NCBI GenBank assembly: GCA_024236415.1
Contig: JACKKN010000005.1
Coordinates: forward strand, 186,001-250,000
Source: Hyphomicrobiales bacterium
Lineage (GTDB): Bacteria; Pseudomonadota; Alphaproteobacteria; Rhodospirillales; JACKKN01
Direction of reading: 5' to 3'
DNA: 64,000 bases
The notes under the pieces are model-generated. The model saw only the letters and a program-made list of their open reading frames with translations, was not told where the DNA came from and made no database searches. Positions 25,993-33,689 of this stretch are shown here, piece by piece (within the stretch, counting starts at the first letter, position 1; each line of letters opens with the position of its first letter). The position numbers and the translations under genes are program-made.

Positions 25993-26784
25993 GTGGGTGC
26001 GGTGGTGCTGGCCGCCCTGCTGGCCCTGGCCGGCGCGGCGCGGGCCGCCGAGGTGCCGGCGCCGGGCACGGTGTTCCGCGACTGCCCGACCTGCCCCGAG
26101 ATGGTGGTGGTGCCCGCCGGCGGCGACCTGCTGGGCGCCGACGGCGGGCGCGCCGACCAGGCCCCGGCCCACGCCGTCACCTTCGCCCGCCCGTTCGCCC
26201 TTTCAAAGTACGAGGTCACCTTCGACGACTGGCAGGCCTGCCTGGACGCCCGCGGCTGCGCCCGCCTGCCCGACGACCACAAGTGGGGCCGCGGGCGGCG
26301 CCCGGTCATCAACCTGACCTACGCCGAGATGGAAGGCTACGTGCGCTGGCTGGCCGCGGCCACGGGCAAGCCCTACCGCCTGCCCAGCGAGGCCGAGTGG
26401 GAGTACGCCGCCCGCGCCGGCGGCGACGGCGCCTATTGGTGGGGCGACGACGTGGGCCACAACCGGGCCAACTGCCGTGCCTGCGGCAGCGCCATGGCCG
26501 GCAAGGGCAGCCAGCCGGCGGGCTCGTTCGCCGCCAACCCCTTCGGCCTCCATGACATGCACGGCAACGTGTGGGAATGGGTCGCCGACTGCTGGCATCC
26601 GGACCACCGGGGCGCCCCCGCCGACGGCACGGCGCGCACCGGCGGCGACTGCAAGCTGCGGGTCATGCGCGGCGGGTCCTGGTACTACTTCCCCAAGGTC
26701 TCGGGCTCGGCCTACCGGGCCAAGAACCCGGTCGGGGTCAAGAGCTACAACATCGGCTTCCGGGTCGCCCGCGACCTGCCCTGA
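25984..26784 (+). CDS. SUMF1/formylglycine-generating-like domain protein, secreted
   Basis: 266 residues from the ATG in the right arm of the family-B repeat; the frame is open back through the repeat to 25816. The signal peptide is about residues 1-22 (VLAALLALAGAARAA). Sulfatase-modifying-factor fold: FALSKYEVTFDDWQACL, RLPSEAEWEYAARAG, FGLHDMHGNVWEWVADCW, RVMRGGSWYYFPK. The cysteine pair used by true formylglycine-generating enzymes after RGGSW is absent, so it is probably a non-catalytic or differently acting member. There is no good RBS. Neighbouring korAB is on the same strand. Confidence 0.85.
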   Translation: MTAVGAVVLAALLALAGAARAAEVPAPGTVFRDCPTCPEMVVVPAGGDLLGADGGRADQAPAHAVTFARPFALSKYEVTFDDWQACLDARGCARLPDDHKWGRGRRPVINLTYAEMEGYVRWLAAATGKPYRLPSEAEWEYAARAGGDGAYWWGDDVGHNRANCRACGSAMAGKGSQPAGSFAANPFGLHDMHGNVWEWVADCWHPDHRGAPADGTARTGGDCKLRVMRGGSWYYFPKVSGSAYRAKNPVGVKSYNIGFRVARDLP

Positions 26785-26800
26785 CAAGCGGACCCCGGCC

Positions 26801-27244
26801 TCAGTGGAACCGCTTCACCACCCGCCGGTCGGCCACGGTGGAGGCGCCGTGGCGCCACAGGAGCTGGCGGCAGTCGTCGCGCAGCGGCCGCTCGGCGGCC
26901 AGCCCCAGGGGGGTCTTGCCGGCCCGGTTCTGTACGTTCAGGCGCGCCCCGTGGTGGATCAGGTAGGCGACGCAGGTCTCGCAGCCGCCCAGGGCGGCGT
27001 AGTGCAGCGGGGTCATGCCCATGGCGTCGGCCCGGTTGCAGTCGGCGTCGCGGGCGACCAGGAACTCCATCAGCCCGTGGTGCGGCTTCAGCACGGCGTA
27101 GCACAGGGCCGTGGGCTTGCCGCCGTAGGTGGTGTCCGGGTGCAGGCCGGCGCGCTCGACGAAATGGCGCACGCGGTCGAACTCGTGCAGGGCGGCGGCC
27201 ACCAGGAACCGTTCGGCCAGGTCGCGGGGGACCGGTCTGTCCAT
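26801..27244 (-). CDS. ankyrin-repeat protein
   Basis: 147 residues with about four ankyrin repeats (GKPTALCYAVLKPHHGLMEFL; GMTPLHYAALGGCETCVAYL; GKTPLGLAAERPLRDDCRQLL). There is no signal peptide, so it is cytosolic. It follows the peroxiredoxin gene by four bases and must be co-transcribed. Paired ankyrin and peroxide-detoxifying genes are known (AnkB with KatB in Pseudomonas), so a helper role for the peroxiredoxin is plausible, but inferred from position only. Confidence 0.88.
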   Translation of the reverse strand: MDRPVPRDLAERFLVAAALHEFDRVRHFVERAGLHPDTTYGGKPTALCYAVLKPHHGLMEFLVARDADCNRADAMGMTPLHYAALGGCETCVAYLIHHGARLNVQNRAGKTPLGLAAERPLRDDCRQLLWRHGASTVADRRVVKRFH

Positions 27245-27248
27245 GGCG

Positions 27249-27821
27249 CTAGCCCTCGAAGGCGGCCCGGGCCGGCTTCAGGTCGGGCACCCGGGCGCCC
27301 GTCAGGTAGGCCAGCACGGTGTCGGCGTCGGACACCTCGAACGGGTCGGTGGGGCAGTTGTCGCCATAGTCCGGCTCGATGAACATCTTCTCGATGCGGC
27401 GGTCGTCGACCACCATGGCGTAGCGCCACGAGCGCATGCCGAAGCCCAGGTTGGACTTGTCCACCAGCATGCCCATCTTGCGCGTGAACTCGCCGTTGCC
27501 GTCGGGCAGCAGGCGCACGTTCCTGGCGCCCTGGGACCTGCCCCACTGGAACATGACGAAGGCGTCGTTGACCGACAGGCAGACGACCTCGTCCACACCC
27601 AGGGCCCTGAACTCCGCGTACAGCGCCTCGTAGCGCGGCAGGTGGGTCGACGAGCAGGTGGGGGTGAAGGCCCCCGGCAGGGCGAACAGCACCACCTTCC
27701 GGCCGGCGAAGACGTCGGCGGTGGTGGCGTCCTGCCAGCGGAAGGGGTTGTCGCCGGGCACGGTGTCGTCGCGGACCCGTGTCTTGAAGACCACGTCGGG
27801 CACGGTTTGCTGCGGCATCAT
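27249..27821 (-). CDS. peroxiredoxin, Prx5-like
   Basis: 190 residues from the ATGATG of MMPQQTVP. The peroxidatic cysteine is Cys56 in PGAFTPTCSSTHLP; a second cysteine, Cys81 (EVVCLSVND), may act in resolution. It reduces H2O2 and alkyl hydroperoxides. The upstream frame is low-complexity and lacks an RBS. A near-consensus Fur box lies about 170 bp upstream, suggesting iron-responsive control. The ankyrin gene follows directly. A second family member is at 61628-62110. Confidence 0.92.
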   Translation of the reverse strand: MMPQQTVPDVVFKTRVRDDTVPGDNPFRWQDATTADVFAGRKVVLFALPGAFTPTCSSTHLPRYEALYAEFRALGVDEVVCLSVNDAFVMFQWGRSQGARNVRLLPDGNGEFTRKMGMLVDKSNLGFGMRSWRYAMVVDDRRIEKMFIEPDYGDNCPTDPFEVSDADTVLAYLTGARVPDLKPARAAFEG

Positions 27822-27987
27822 GGGAAGCGTCTCTCTTGTCTGTTGGCGGCTCTGTTGGCGGCCGGTTGCCGGCCCGGTTGCCGGGGCACCGGCCCCCGCG
27901 GAAAGGGTTGCCACGCCCGCCCCGCCGGGTGGAGATCGAGGCCCTTGGAAAGCCCGCCCGGCGGCGGCGCGGCGGTGGCGATATATT

Positions 27988-28006
27988 GATAATGATAATC
28001 GTTATC
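27988..28006. promoter_or_regulatory. Fur box
   Basis: GATAATGATAATCGTTATC matches the 19-bp E. coli Fur consensus at 18 positions, in an otherwise GC-rich region. The only gene it plausibly serves is the peroxiredoxin-ankyrin operon on the minus strand. Confidence 0.8.
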
Positions 28007-28090
28007 ATTTGCAACAACAAAGGTGCAGGGTGCGTTCCGATCACCCGGACGGCCCCGGCGGGGGGCGGTCCGGCGGGGTGCGGGTGGGGC

Positions 28091-28177
28091 GGCGGGGTGC
28101 CGCGGGTGGGCGCGGCGGGGTGTCGCGGGTGGGCGCGGCGGGGTGCCGCGGGCGGGCCCCGCCGGGGGGGGGGGGGG
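28091..28177. repeat. three 23-bp tandem repeats followed by G14 tract
   Basis: Units GGCGGGGTGCCGCGGGTGGG plus CGC at 28091, 28114 and 28137 differ at one to three positions. A 14-base G homopolymer starts at 28164. Confidence 0.75.
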
Positions 28178-28222
28178 CGGGATGGGCGGAAACGTGGTTG
28201 CCCTGCCTATGCCGGCCCGCAG

Positions 28223-28312
28223 GCGTGGATGGCCGGGTCAAGCCCGGCCATGACAAAAATTATATATTTCAGATAGTTAAGTCATACCCGGGCTTGGCCC
28301 GGGCATCCACGC
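28223..28312. repeat. REP-like palindrome, family A copy 1
   Basis: Left arm GCGTGGATG + hairpin GGCCGGG-TCAAG-CCCGGCC + ATGAC; AT-rich core; right arm GTCAT + hairpin CCCGGG/CCCGGG + CATCCACGC. The arms are inverted copies. Same family at 53093, 53513 and 61043. Confidence 0.85.
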
Positions 28313-28391
28313 AGGCGACGCCGGGCCGCAACCCGGCCGCCGCGGGCATGACCCGGGCATTCACGCCTGCGGCAGGCCAGAGAGGGCCGGC

Positions 28392-28799
28392 CTAGGGCTC
28401 CACGGCCAGCGCGCGGGCCAGGTGGCTGAGGGCCTCCTGGTGCCGTTCGTTGGAGATCTGCGTGAAGTTGCGGGCCAGTTCCAGGCACATGCGCTGGCGC
28501 GCCGGCAGGGTCCCGTCGTCGGTGTCTTCGAGCCCCTCGAAGAAATAGCTGACGGGTACGCGCAGGACCTGGGCGATCTCGTACAGGCGGCCGGCGGAGA
28601 TGCGGTTGATGCCCCGTTCGTACTTGTGGGTCTGCTGATAGGTAACGCCAATCATGTCGGCCATTTGTTGTTGGCTGAGGCCGAGCATCACGCGGCGTTC
28701 GCGAATGCGCGCGCCCACGTAACGGTCGGTTTCCGTTGCCCGGTTGGCCGAATTCTGTTCCCGGGACAACGAATCGCGAACTGATTCCAGTTGAGCCAC
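28392..28799 (-). CDS. XRE-family regulator, chromosomal type
   Basis: 135 residues from a GTG with GGAGGG upstream. A canonical Cro/C1 helix-turn-helix spans about 27-82 (GARIRERRVMLGLSQQQMADMIGV; QTHKYERGINRISAG). A short C-terminal helical region follows. This layout is widespread as single regulators in alphaproteobacteria, and composition matches the host genome, unlike the XRE gene at 16 kb. A 16-bp palindrome before its RBS suggests autoregulation. No partner gene is adjacent. Confidence 0.88.
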   Translation of the reverse strand: MAQLESVRDSLSREQNSANRATETDRYVGARIRERRVMLGLSQQQMADMIGVTYQQTHKYERGINRISAGRLYEIAQVLRVPVSYFFEGLEDTDDGTLPARQRMCLELARNFTQISNERHQEALSHLARALAVEP

Positions 28800-29158
28800 T
28801 TTAACCCTCCAAGAGCAATTGTTCTTAACGTTTGTTATGCGACCTGCCGTGCACCGCCACGGGTGGTCGGCGGCTGAAAACCGGAATCACGACCGAATGC
28901 AGGCGACATGCATTCGAGCTTGACCATGATCGCGGCTGTGCCGGTTATCCCTTCCCACCTCGATGACGGACACGTGGCAAGTCTTCCGCCCTCTGCGTCG
29001 CGGAGCCATTTTTTTCGGCCCTTCCGACACGGGACTAACATACCGGTTCGACCACGCCGGGAAAAGATCAAATCTCAAGGCCCGGCGCGCGCGCACGCAC
29101 TTCGCGCCCGGCCGATCCTGGTGGGTGGGATTTTTGGCGTCGCGGCGGAAGGGCCGGA
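28800..29158. other. intergenic stretch between XRE gene and phaR
   Basis: About 360 bp without a credible gene. It holds the XRE leader with its palindrome (28811-28826) and the 3' side of phaR. I see no clear terminator. Confidence 0.5.
28811..28826. promoter_or_regulatory. palindrome AAGAGCAATTGTTCTT before XRE gene
   Basis: A 16-bp dyad with one mismatched pair, immediately upstream of the Shine-Dalgarno of the XRE gene. It is a likely autoregulatory operator. Confidence 0.45.
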
Positions 29159-29755
29159 TCAGTTCGCCAAGTCGTTGAGCTGCTTCTGAACCTGCTCCAA
29201 CTTGGCGCGCAGGTCCTCCAGCTTCTGGTCCTTGGCGCGGTTGACCTTGGACGCCGCCTCGCCGCCGGTGCCGTCGACGGCGCCGTCGGTGCCGTAGAAG
29301 GGCGCGAACATCTTCATGGCCTGCTCGAACAGGGCCATGTTCTGCTTGCCCATCTCCTCGAACTGGCCGAACGGCATCAGGCCGCCCATGGTGTCGCGCA
29401 GGTAGTGGCGCATCTGTTCCTGGTTGCGGGCGAAGGAATGCATGGAATATTCCAGGTAGCGGGGCACCAGGCCCTGCAGGCTGTCGCCGTAGAAGCTGAT
29501 CAGGTGGCGCAGGAAGCTGATGGGCAGAAGGTTCTGGCCCTTGGCCTCTTCCTCGACGATGATGTGGGTCAGCACCTGGCGCGTGATATCCTCGCCGGTC
29601 TTGGCGTCGTAGACCACGAAGTCGGTCCCGTCCTTGACCATTTGCGACAGGTGGTCCAGGGTCACGTAACTGCTGGTCGCCGTGTTGTACAGGCGCCGGT
29701 TCGCATACTTCTTGATGGTGATGGGTTCTTTTTCGCTGCTGGTCGATTCGGACAT
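29159..29755 (-). CDS. phaR: polyhydroxyalkanoate synthesis regulator PhaR
   Basis: 198 residues from the ATG of MSESTSS (GGAGGAGGAG upstream). The DNA-binding domain is at about 12-70, with KKYANRRLYNT at 15-25. The PHB-accumulation region (GQNLLPISFLRHLISFYGD) follows. A coiled-coil C-terminus (RAKLEQVQKQLNDLA) ends it. PhaR binds both DNA and PHB and derepresses phasin and synthase genes when polymer accumulates. It is divergent from the PhaE/PhaC-like pair, the normal context. Confidence 0.95.
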   Translation of the reverse strand: MSESTSSEKEPITIKKYANRRLYNTATSSYVTLDHLSQMVKDGTDFVVYDAKTGEDITRQVLTHIIVEEEAKGQNLLPISFLRHLISFYGDSLQGLVPRYLEYSMHSFARNQEQMRHYLRDTMGGLMPFGQFEEMGKQNMALFEQAMKMFAPFYGTDGAVDGTGGEAASKVNRAKDQKLEDLRAKLEQVQKQLNDLAN

Positions 29756-29876
29756 CGCTGGTACGTCTCCTCCCTCCCGTCCGGTGTCACGGACAGGAAC
29801 GGGACAGGCCCGGATAACCTCGCCGGTCTCCGGACGGGTCGCTTCTTCTCGCACATTACAGATTACGCGGGAAAAA

Positions 29877-29891
29877 TGCTGCAATGCAATG
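29877..29891. promoter_or_regulatory. possible PhaR-binding TGC-rich site
   Basis: TGCTGCAATGCAATG lies between divergent phaR and the PhaE-like gene. PhaR of Rhodobacter and Paracoccus recognises TGC/GCA-rich dyads, so this is the best candidate in the gap. No second site was found. Confidence 0.35.
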
Positions 29892-29950
29892 AAATGTTAC
29901 GCAGGCGCGGTATCCCCCCGCCGCCGGCGGCGCGGACCGGGGGCCGGGCC

Positions 29951-30421
29951 ATGACGGCGTCGCGCGGCCCGTCCGACAAGCAAGGGGAATCGCCCACCGC
30001 CGGCGCGGGCGGCGAACCGGCCGGCGCCGCCGGTGTCGGCGACCTGGGCGGCCTGGCGCGGGACTTCCTGGACCTGTGGCAGGAACAGCTTGCCGCCATC
30101 GCCGGCGACCGCCAGCTGGCCGAGCTGATGGCGCGCACGGTGGAGCTGATGAATTCCGGCGCCGCGGCCTATGCGACGGCGGCGCAATCGGCCATGATGG
30201 GACGAACCACGTCGGAGGCCCGCGGTGACCACGCCGGACAACAGCCCGCCCCCGCGCCAGGGGCCGCGCCCCCTGGCCCTGCACCTGGGTCTGCAGAACA
30301 TGCTCTGGCTCAGCTCGAGGGCCGCCTTGCCGCTCTGGAGGAGCGGATCGCTGCCCTGGAATCCGGACCTGGCGGCGGCGGCGGACCGGCTGCGCGCGGC
30401 GGCCGGCGGCGCAAGCCTTGA
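29951..30421 (+). CDS. small PhaE-like/phasin-like coiled-coil protein
   Basis: 156 residues from the ATG of MTASRGPS; a start at about 29877 is possible. A helical core (LARDFLDLWQEQLAAIAGD...AELMARTVELMNSGAAAYA) is followed by a Pro/Ala linker and a heptad coiled coil (LAQLEGRLAALEERIAALE) ending in a basic tail. This recalls PhaE, the partner subunit of class III PHA synthases, in shortened form, or a granule-bound phasin. Its last 197 bp overlap the PhaC-like gene in another frame. Confidence 0.65.
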   Translation: MTASRGPSDKQGESPTAGAGGEPAGAAGVGDLGGLARDFLDLWQEQLAAIAGDRQLAELMARTVELMNSGAAAYATAAQSAMMGRTTSEARGDHAGQQPAPAPGAAPPGPAPGSAEHALAQLEGRLAALEERIAALESGPGGGGGPAARGGRRRKP

Positions 30422-31472
30422 GGACCTGACCGCGGCCCTGGACGCCGAGTGCCGGTCGCGCCTGACCGCCTTCGCCGCCGGGGTGCGGGCCTACCGCGCC
30501 CACCCGGGCCGGCGCGACCTGGCCGACCCGCCGGTGGTCTGGCGCGAGGGCACCACCCGGGTGCTGCGCTACGGCCCCGACGAAGCCGTCGCCGACGCGC
30601 CCACGGTGCTGGTCGTCCCGTCCCTGATCAACCGCGCCCGCATTCTCGACCTGACGGCCCAGCTGAGCCTGATGCGCCACCTGGCCGGCCAGGGCATCCG
30701 CGCCTACCTGGTGGACTGGGACGCCCCCGGCGAGGCCGAGCGCGCCTTCACCATGGCCGACTACATCGCCGGGCGCCTGGAGCGGGTTTTGACCGCGGTC
30801 ACCGGGCTGGCCGGCGGGCCGGTGCAGATCCTGGGCTACTGCATGGGCGGGCTGCTGGCCCTGGCCCTGGCCGACCGGCGGCCGGCCGACACGGCGGGCT
30901 TGGTGCTGATGGCCACGCCGTGGGACTTCGGCGCCACGGACAGCGCCAAGATCCGCATGATCCAGGCCGCGGCGCCGCAGATCTCGTCCCTGGTCGACAT
31001 GCTGGGCGAGCTGCCGGTGGACGTGCTGCAGGCCATGTTCGCCAGCCTGGATCCGTTCCTGACCCTGCGCAAGTTCCGCCGCTTCGCCGCCATGGACCCC
31101 GAATCCGGGCCGGCCGCCCACTTCGTGGCCCTGGAGGACTGGCTGAACGACGGCGTGCCCCTGGCCGGGCCGGTGGCGCGGGAATGCCTGCTGGACTGGT
31201 ACGGCGCCAACGCCCCCGGGCGCGGCGCCTGGCACGTGGCCGGGCGGGCGGTGGACCCGCGCCGGGTCGCGGCCCGCGCCCTGGTGCTGGTGCCGGGCCA
31301 GGACTACATCGTGCCGCCGGCCTCGGCGGCACCCCTGGGCGGCCTGTTGCCGGCGGCCGAAACCGTGACCCTGCCGCTGGGCCACATCGGCATGGTCGCC
31401 AGCGGCCGGTCGCGGCGCATGCTGTACGAGCCCCTGGCCGGATGGCTGCGCGGCGGCCCCTGGGCCCCTTGA
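30225..31472 (+). CDS. phaC: PhaC-like polyhydroxyalkanoate synthase (alpha/beta hydrolase fold)
   Basis: 415 residues from GTG at 30225 (an ATG at 30300 would give 390). Lipase-like box GYCMGG places the nucleophile Cys206. Asp360 (PGQDYIVPP) and His387 (PLGHIGM) complete the Cys-Asp-His triad that defines synthases rather than serine depolymerases. It should polymerise (R)-3-hydroxybutyryl-CoA. Shorter than class I synthases and near class III size, matching the PhaE-like gene that precedes and overlaps it. phaA and phaB follow. The exact class is uncertain. Confidence 0.78.
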   Translation: MTTPDNSPPPRQGPRPLALHLGLQNMLWLSSRAALPLWRSGSLPWNPDLAAAADRLRAAAGGASLEDLTAALDAECRSRLTAFAAGVRAYRAHPGRRDLADPPVVWREGTTRVLRYGPDEAVADAPTVLVVPSLINRARILDLTAQLSLMRHLAGQGIRAYLVDWDAPGEAERAFTMADYIAGRLERVLTAVTGLAGGPVQILGYCMGGLLALALADRRPADTAGLVLMATPWDFGATDSAKIRMIQAAAPQISSLVDMLGELPVDVLQAMFASLDPFLTLRKFRRFAAMDPESGPAAHFVALEDWLNDGVPLAGPVARECLLDWYGANAPGRGAWHVAGRAVDPRRVAARALVLVPGQDYIVPPASAAPLGGLLPAAETVTLPLGHIGMVASGRSRRMLYEPLAGWLRGGPWAP

Positions 31473-31526
31473 TGTGGCCTTCAAGGCGTCAATGATTACA
31501 ACATGTTCCTGGGCCCGGAATTGCCG

Positions 31527-31555
31527 TTGATCGCGCCGGCAGTCGGAATTATAAC
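31527..31555 (+). promoter_or_regulatory. sigma-70-type promoter of phaAB
   Basis: TTGATC (31527-31532), 17-bp spacer, TATAAC (31550-31555). The predicted leader is about 120 nt to the phaA ATG, through an AAAAAA/CCTAAAAAAACG AT-rich segment. Confidence 0.62.
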
Positions 31556-31681
31556 GGAGTCCAACAGGGACGGTGCGCCGAAGGGGGGTACCGTGCTTGC
31601 GCGCCGGGTCCAAAAAACTTCACCTAAAAAAACGCACTTCCCAGATGGCCCGGCTTAACACCAGCATGGAGGACCATCTAC

Positions 31682-32857
31682 ATGACCGATGTTGTCATTG
31701 CTAGCGCCGTTCGCACGCCGATCGGGACCTTCAACGGTTCCCTCAGTTCGGTGCACGCCCACTACCTGGGAGAAATTGCCATCCGTGAGGCCCTGAACCG
31801 GGCCAGCGTCGCACCCGAAGAGGTCGACGAAGTCCTGATGGGCCAGATCCTGACCGCCGGCGCCGGTCAGAACCCCGCCCGCCAGGCCGCCGTTGCCGCC
31901 GGCATCCCCGAGTCCGCCACCGCCGTCGGCATCAACCAGCTGTGCGGGTCCGGCCTGCGCACGCTGGCGCTGGGCTCCCAGTTCATCAAGCTGGGCGACG
32001 CCAAGATCATGGTCTGCGGCGGGCAGGAGAGCATGAGCCAGGCCCCGCACACGGCGCACCTGCGGGGCGGCACCAAGATGGGGCCGGTCAAGTTCAACGA
32101 CAGCATGCTCGCCGACGGCCTGACCTGTGCCATCAACGGCTACCACATGGGCAACACCGCCGAGAACGTCGCCCAGCGCTGGCAGCTCACCCGCGAGGAG
32201 CAGGACGCGTTCGCCATGGCGTCGCAGAACAAGGCCGAGGCGGCGCAGAAGGCCAACCGGTTCGCCGAAGAGATCGTGCCGGTGACCATCAAGGGCCGCA
32301 AGGGCGACACCATCGTCGACACCGACGAGCACCCGACCCACGGCACCACCATGGAGTCCCTGGCCCGGCTGCGTCCGGCCTTCGCCAAGGAAGGCACCGT
32401 CACCGCCGGCAACGCGTCGGGCATCAACGACGGCGCCGCCGCCACCGTGCTGATGAGCGCCGCCGAGGCCGAGAAGCGGGGCATCACCCCCCTGGCCCGC
32501 ATCGTCTCCTGGGCCACGGTGGGCGTCGAGTCGGCGATCATGGGCACCGGCCCGATCCCGGCCAGCCGCGCCGCCCTGGAAAAGGCCGGCTGGACCGTCG
32601 ACGACCTGGACCTGATCGAGGCCAACGAGGCCTTCGCCGCCCAGGCCTGCGCCGTCAACAAGGACCTGGGCTGGGATACCAGCAAGGTCAACGTCAACGG
32701 CGGCGCCATCGCGCTGGGCCATCCCGTGGGCGCCTCGGGCACCCGCGTGCTGGTCACCCTGCTGTACGAGATGCAGAAGCGGGACGCCAAGAAGGGCCTG
32801 GCGACCCTGTGCATCGGCGGCGGCATGGGTATCGCCATGTGCGTGCAAAGGGATTAA
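31682..32857 (+). CDS. phaA: acetyl-CoA acetyltransferase (beta-ketothiolase)
   Basis: 391 residues, the standard length. It condenses two acetyl-CoA into acetoacetyl-CoA, the first step of PHB synthesis. The catalytic residues are present: Cys88 (NQLCGSGLRT), His347 (GHPVGASGTR) and Cys377 (LCIGGGMGIA). GGAGGA precedes the ATG. It is followed after 91 bp by phaB on the same strand, with a hairpin between. Confidence 0.97.
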   Translation: MTDVVIASAVRTPIGTFNGSLSSVHAHYLGEIAIREALNRASVAPEEVDEVLMGQILTAGAGQNPARQAAVAAGIPESATAVGINQLCGSGLRTLALGSQFIKLGDAKIMVCGGQESMSQAPHTAHLRGGTKMGPVKFNDSMLADGLTCAINGYHMGNTAENVAQRWQLTREEQDAFAMASQNKAEAAQKANRFAEEIVPVTIKGRKGDTIVDTDEHPTHGTTMESLARLRPAFAKEGTVTAGNASGINDGAAATVLMSAAEAEKRGITPLARIVSWATVGVESAIMGTGPIPASRAALEKAGWTVDDLDLIEANEAFAAQACAVNKDLGWDTSKVNVNGGAIALGHPVGASGTRVLVTLLYEMQKRDAKKGLATLCIGGGMGIAMCVQRD

Positions 32858-32875
32858 GCTCCCGCTGGGAGGACC

Positions 32876-32900
32876 GCCCGCGGTGTCCCGCACCGCGGGC
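32876..32900 (+). terminator. GC-rich hairpin between phaA and phaB
   Basis: GCCCGCGGTG / CACCGCGGGC, a ten-base-pair stem with a five-base loop, followed by only GTTT. Probably an attenuator or mRNA-stability hairpin rather than a full terminator. Confidence 0.5.
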
Positions 32901-32948
32901 GTTTCCACGCCTGCACAACAAACATCGTTCTGAATAGGGGAATTCACA

Positions 32949-33677
32949 ATGGGACACGTTACGTTGGTGACCGGGGGAACGCGGGGTATCGGCCGTGCCA
33001 TCTCCATCGCGCTGAAGGAACACGGCGGGTACGACGTCATCGCCAGCTACGCCGGTAACGACGAGGCCGCGGCCAAGTTCAAGGAAGAGACCGGCATCGA
33101 GACCATCAAGTTCGACATCGCCAACTTCGACGCCTGCGCCGCCGCCTGCAAGCAGATCGCCGAGACCCACGGCTCCATCGAGATTCTGGTCAACAACGCC
33201 GGCATCACCCGGGACGGGCCCCTGCACAAGATGACGCCGGACCAGTGGAACGTGGTGATCAGCACCAACCTGACCGGCGCCTTCAACATGTGCCGCAACG
33301 TCATCGAGGACATGCGCGCCAAGGGCTTCGGCCGGATCATCAACATCAGCTCGCTGAACGGGCAGAAGGGCCAGTTCGGCCAGTGCAACTACGCCGCCGC
33401 CAAGGCCGGCGAGTTCGGCCTGACCCGCTCGCTGGCGCTGGAGAACGCCTCCAAGGGCATCACCGTCAACGCGGTGGCGCCGGGCTACGTGGCCACCGAG
33501 ATGGTGCTGGCGGTGCCCGAGGAGATCATGAAGAAGGCGATCCTGCCGCAGATTCCCGTCGGCCGCGTCGCCGAGCCCGAGGAAATCGCCCGCTGCGTCG
33601 TGTTCCTGGCATCGGACCACGCCGGCTTCTTCAACGGCTCGACCCTGTCGCCCAACGGCGGCATGTACATGGCCTGA
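32949..33677 (+). CDS. phaB: acetoacetyl-CoA reductase (NADPH)
   Basis: 242-residue short-chain dehydrogenase that makes (R)-3-hydroxybutyryl-CoA for the synthase. Cofactor loop TGGTRGIG at 8-15, NNAG at 82-85, catalytic Ser135, Tyr148 and Lys152. The tail FFNGSTLSPNGGMYM is typical of PhaB. RBS AGGGGAATT. The phaA-phaB order is the common one. Confidence 0.96.
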   Translation: MGHVTLVTGGTRGIGRAISIALKEHGGYDVIASYAGNDEAAAKFKEETGIETIKFDIANFDACAAACKQIAETHGSIEILVNNAGITRDGPLHKMTPDQWNVVISTNLTGAFNMCRNVIEDMRAKGFGRIINISSLNGQKGQFGQCNYAAAKAGEFGLTRSLALENASKGITVNAVAPGYVATEMVLAVPEEIMKKAILPQIPVGRVAEPEEIARCVVFLASDHAGFFNGSTLSPNGGMYMA

Positions 33678-33689
33678 CGCCGCCATCCC

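Larger units (their letters stand above)
27822..28391. other. regulatory and repeat stretch upstream of peroxiredoxin
   Basis: No gene seen. It contains in order the peroxiredoxin leader, a Fur box (27988-28006), three 23-bp tandem repeats (28091-28159), a run of 14 G (28164-28177), one family-A palindrome (28223-28312) and a half-copy of it (about 28313-28375). Confidence 0.6.

Noticed and set aside
25984..26784. Functional formylglycine-generating enzyme
   Set aside because: The fold is present, but the cysteine pair after RGGSW is missing and no sulfatase gene is nearby.
30225..31472. PHB depolymerase
   Set aside because: The nucleophile position is cysteine (GYCMGG), not serine, which favours a synthase.
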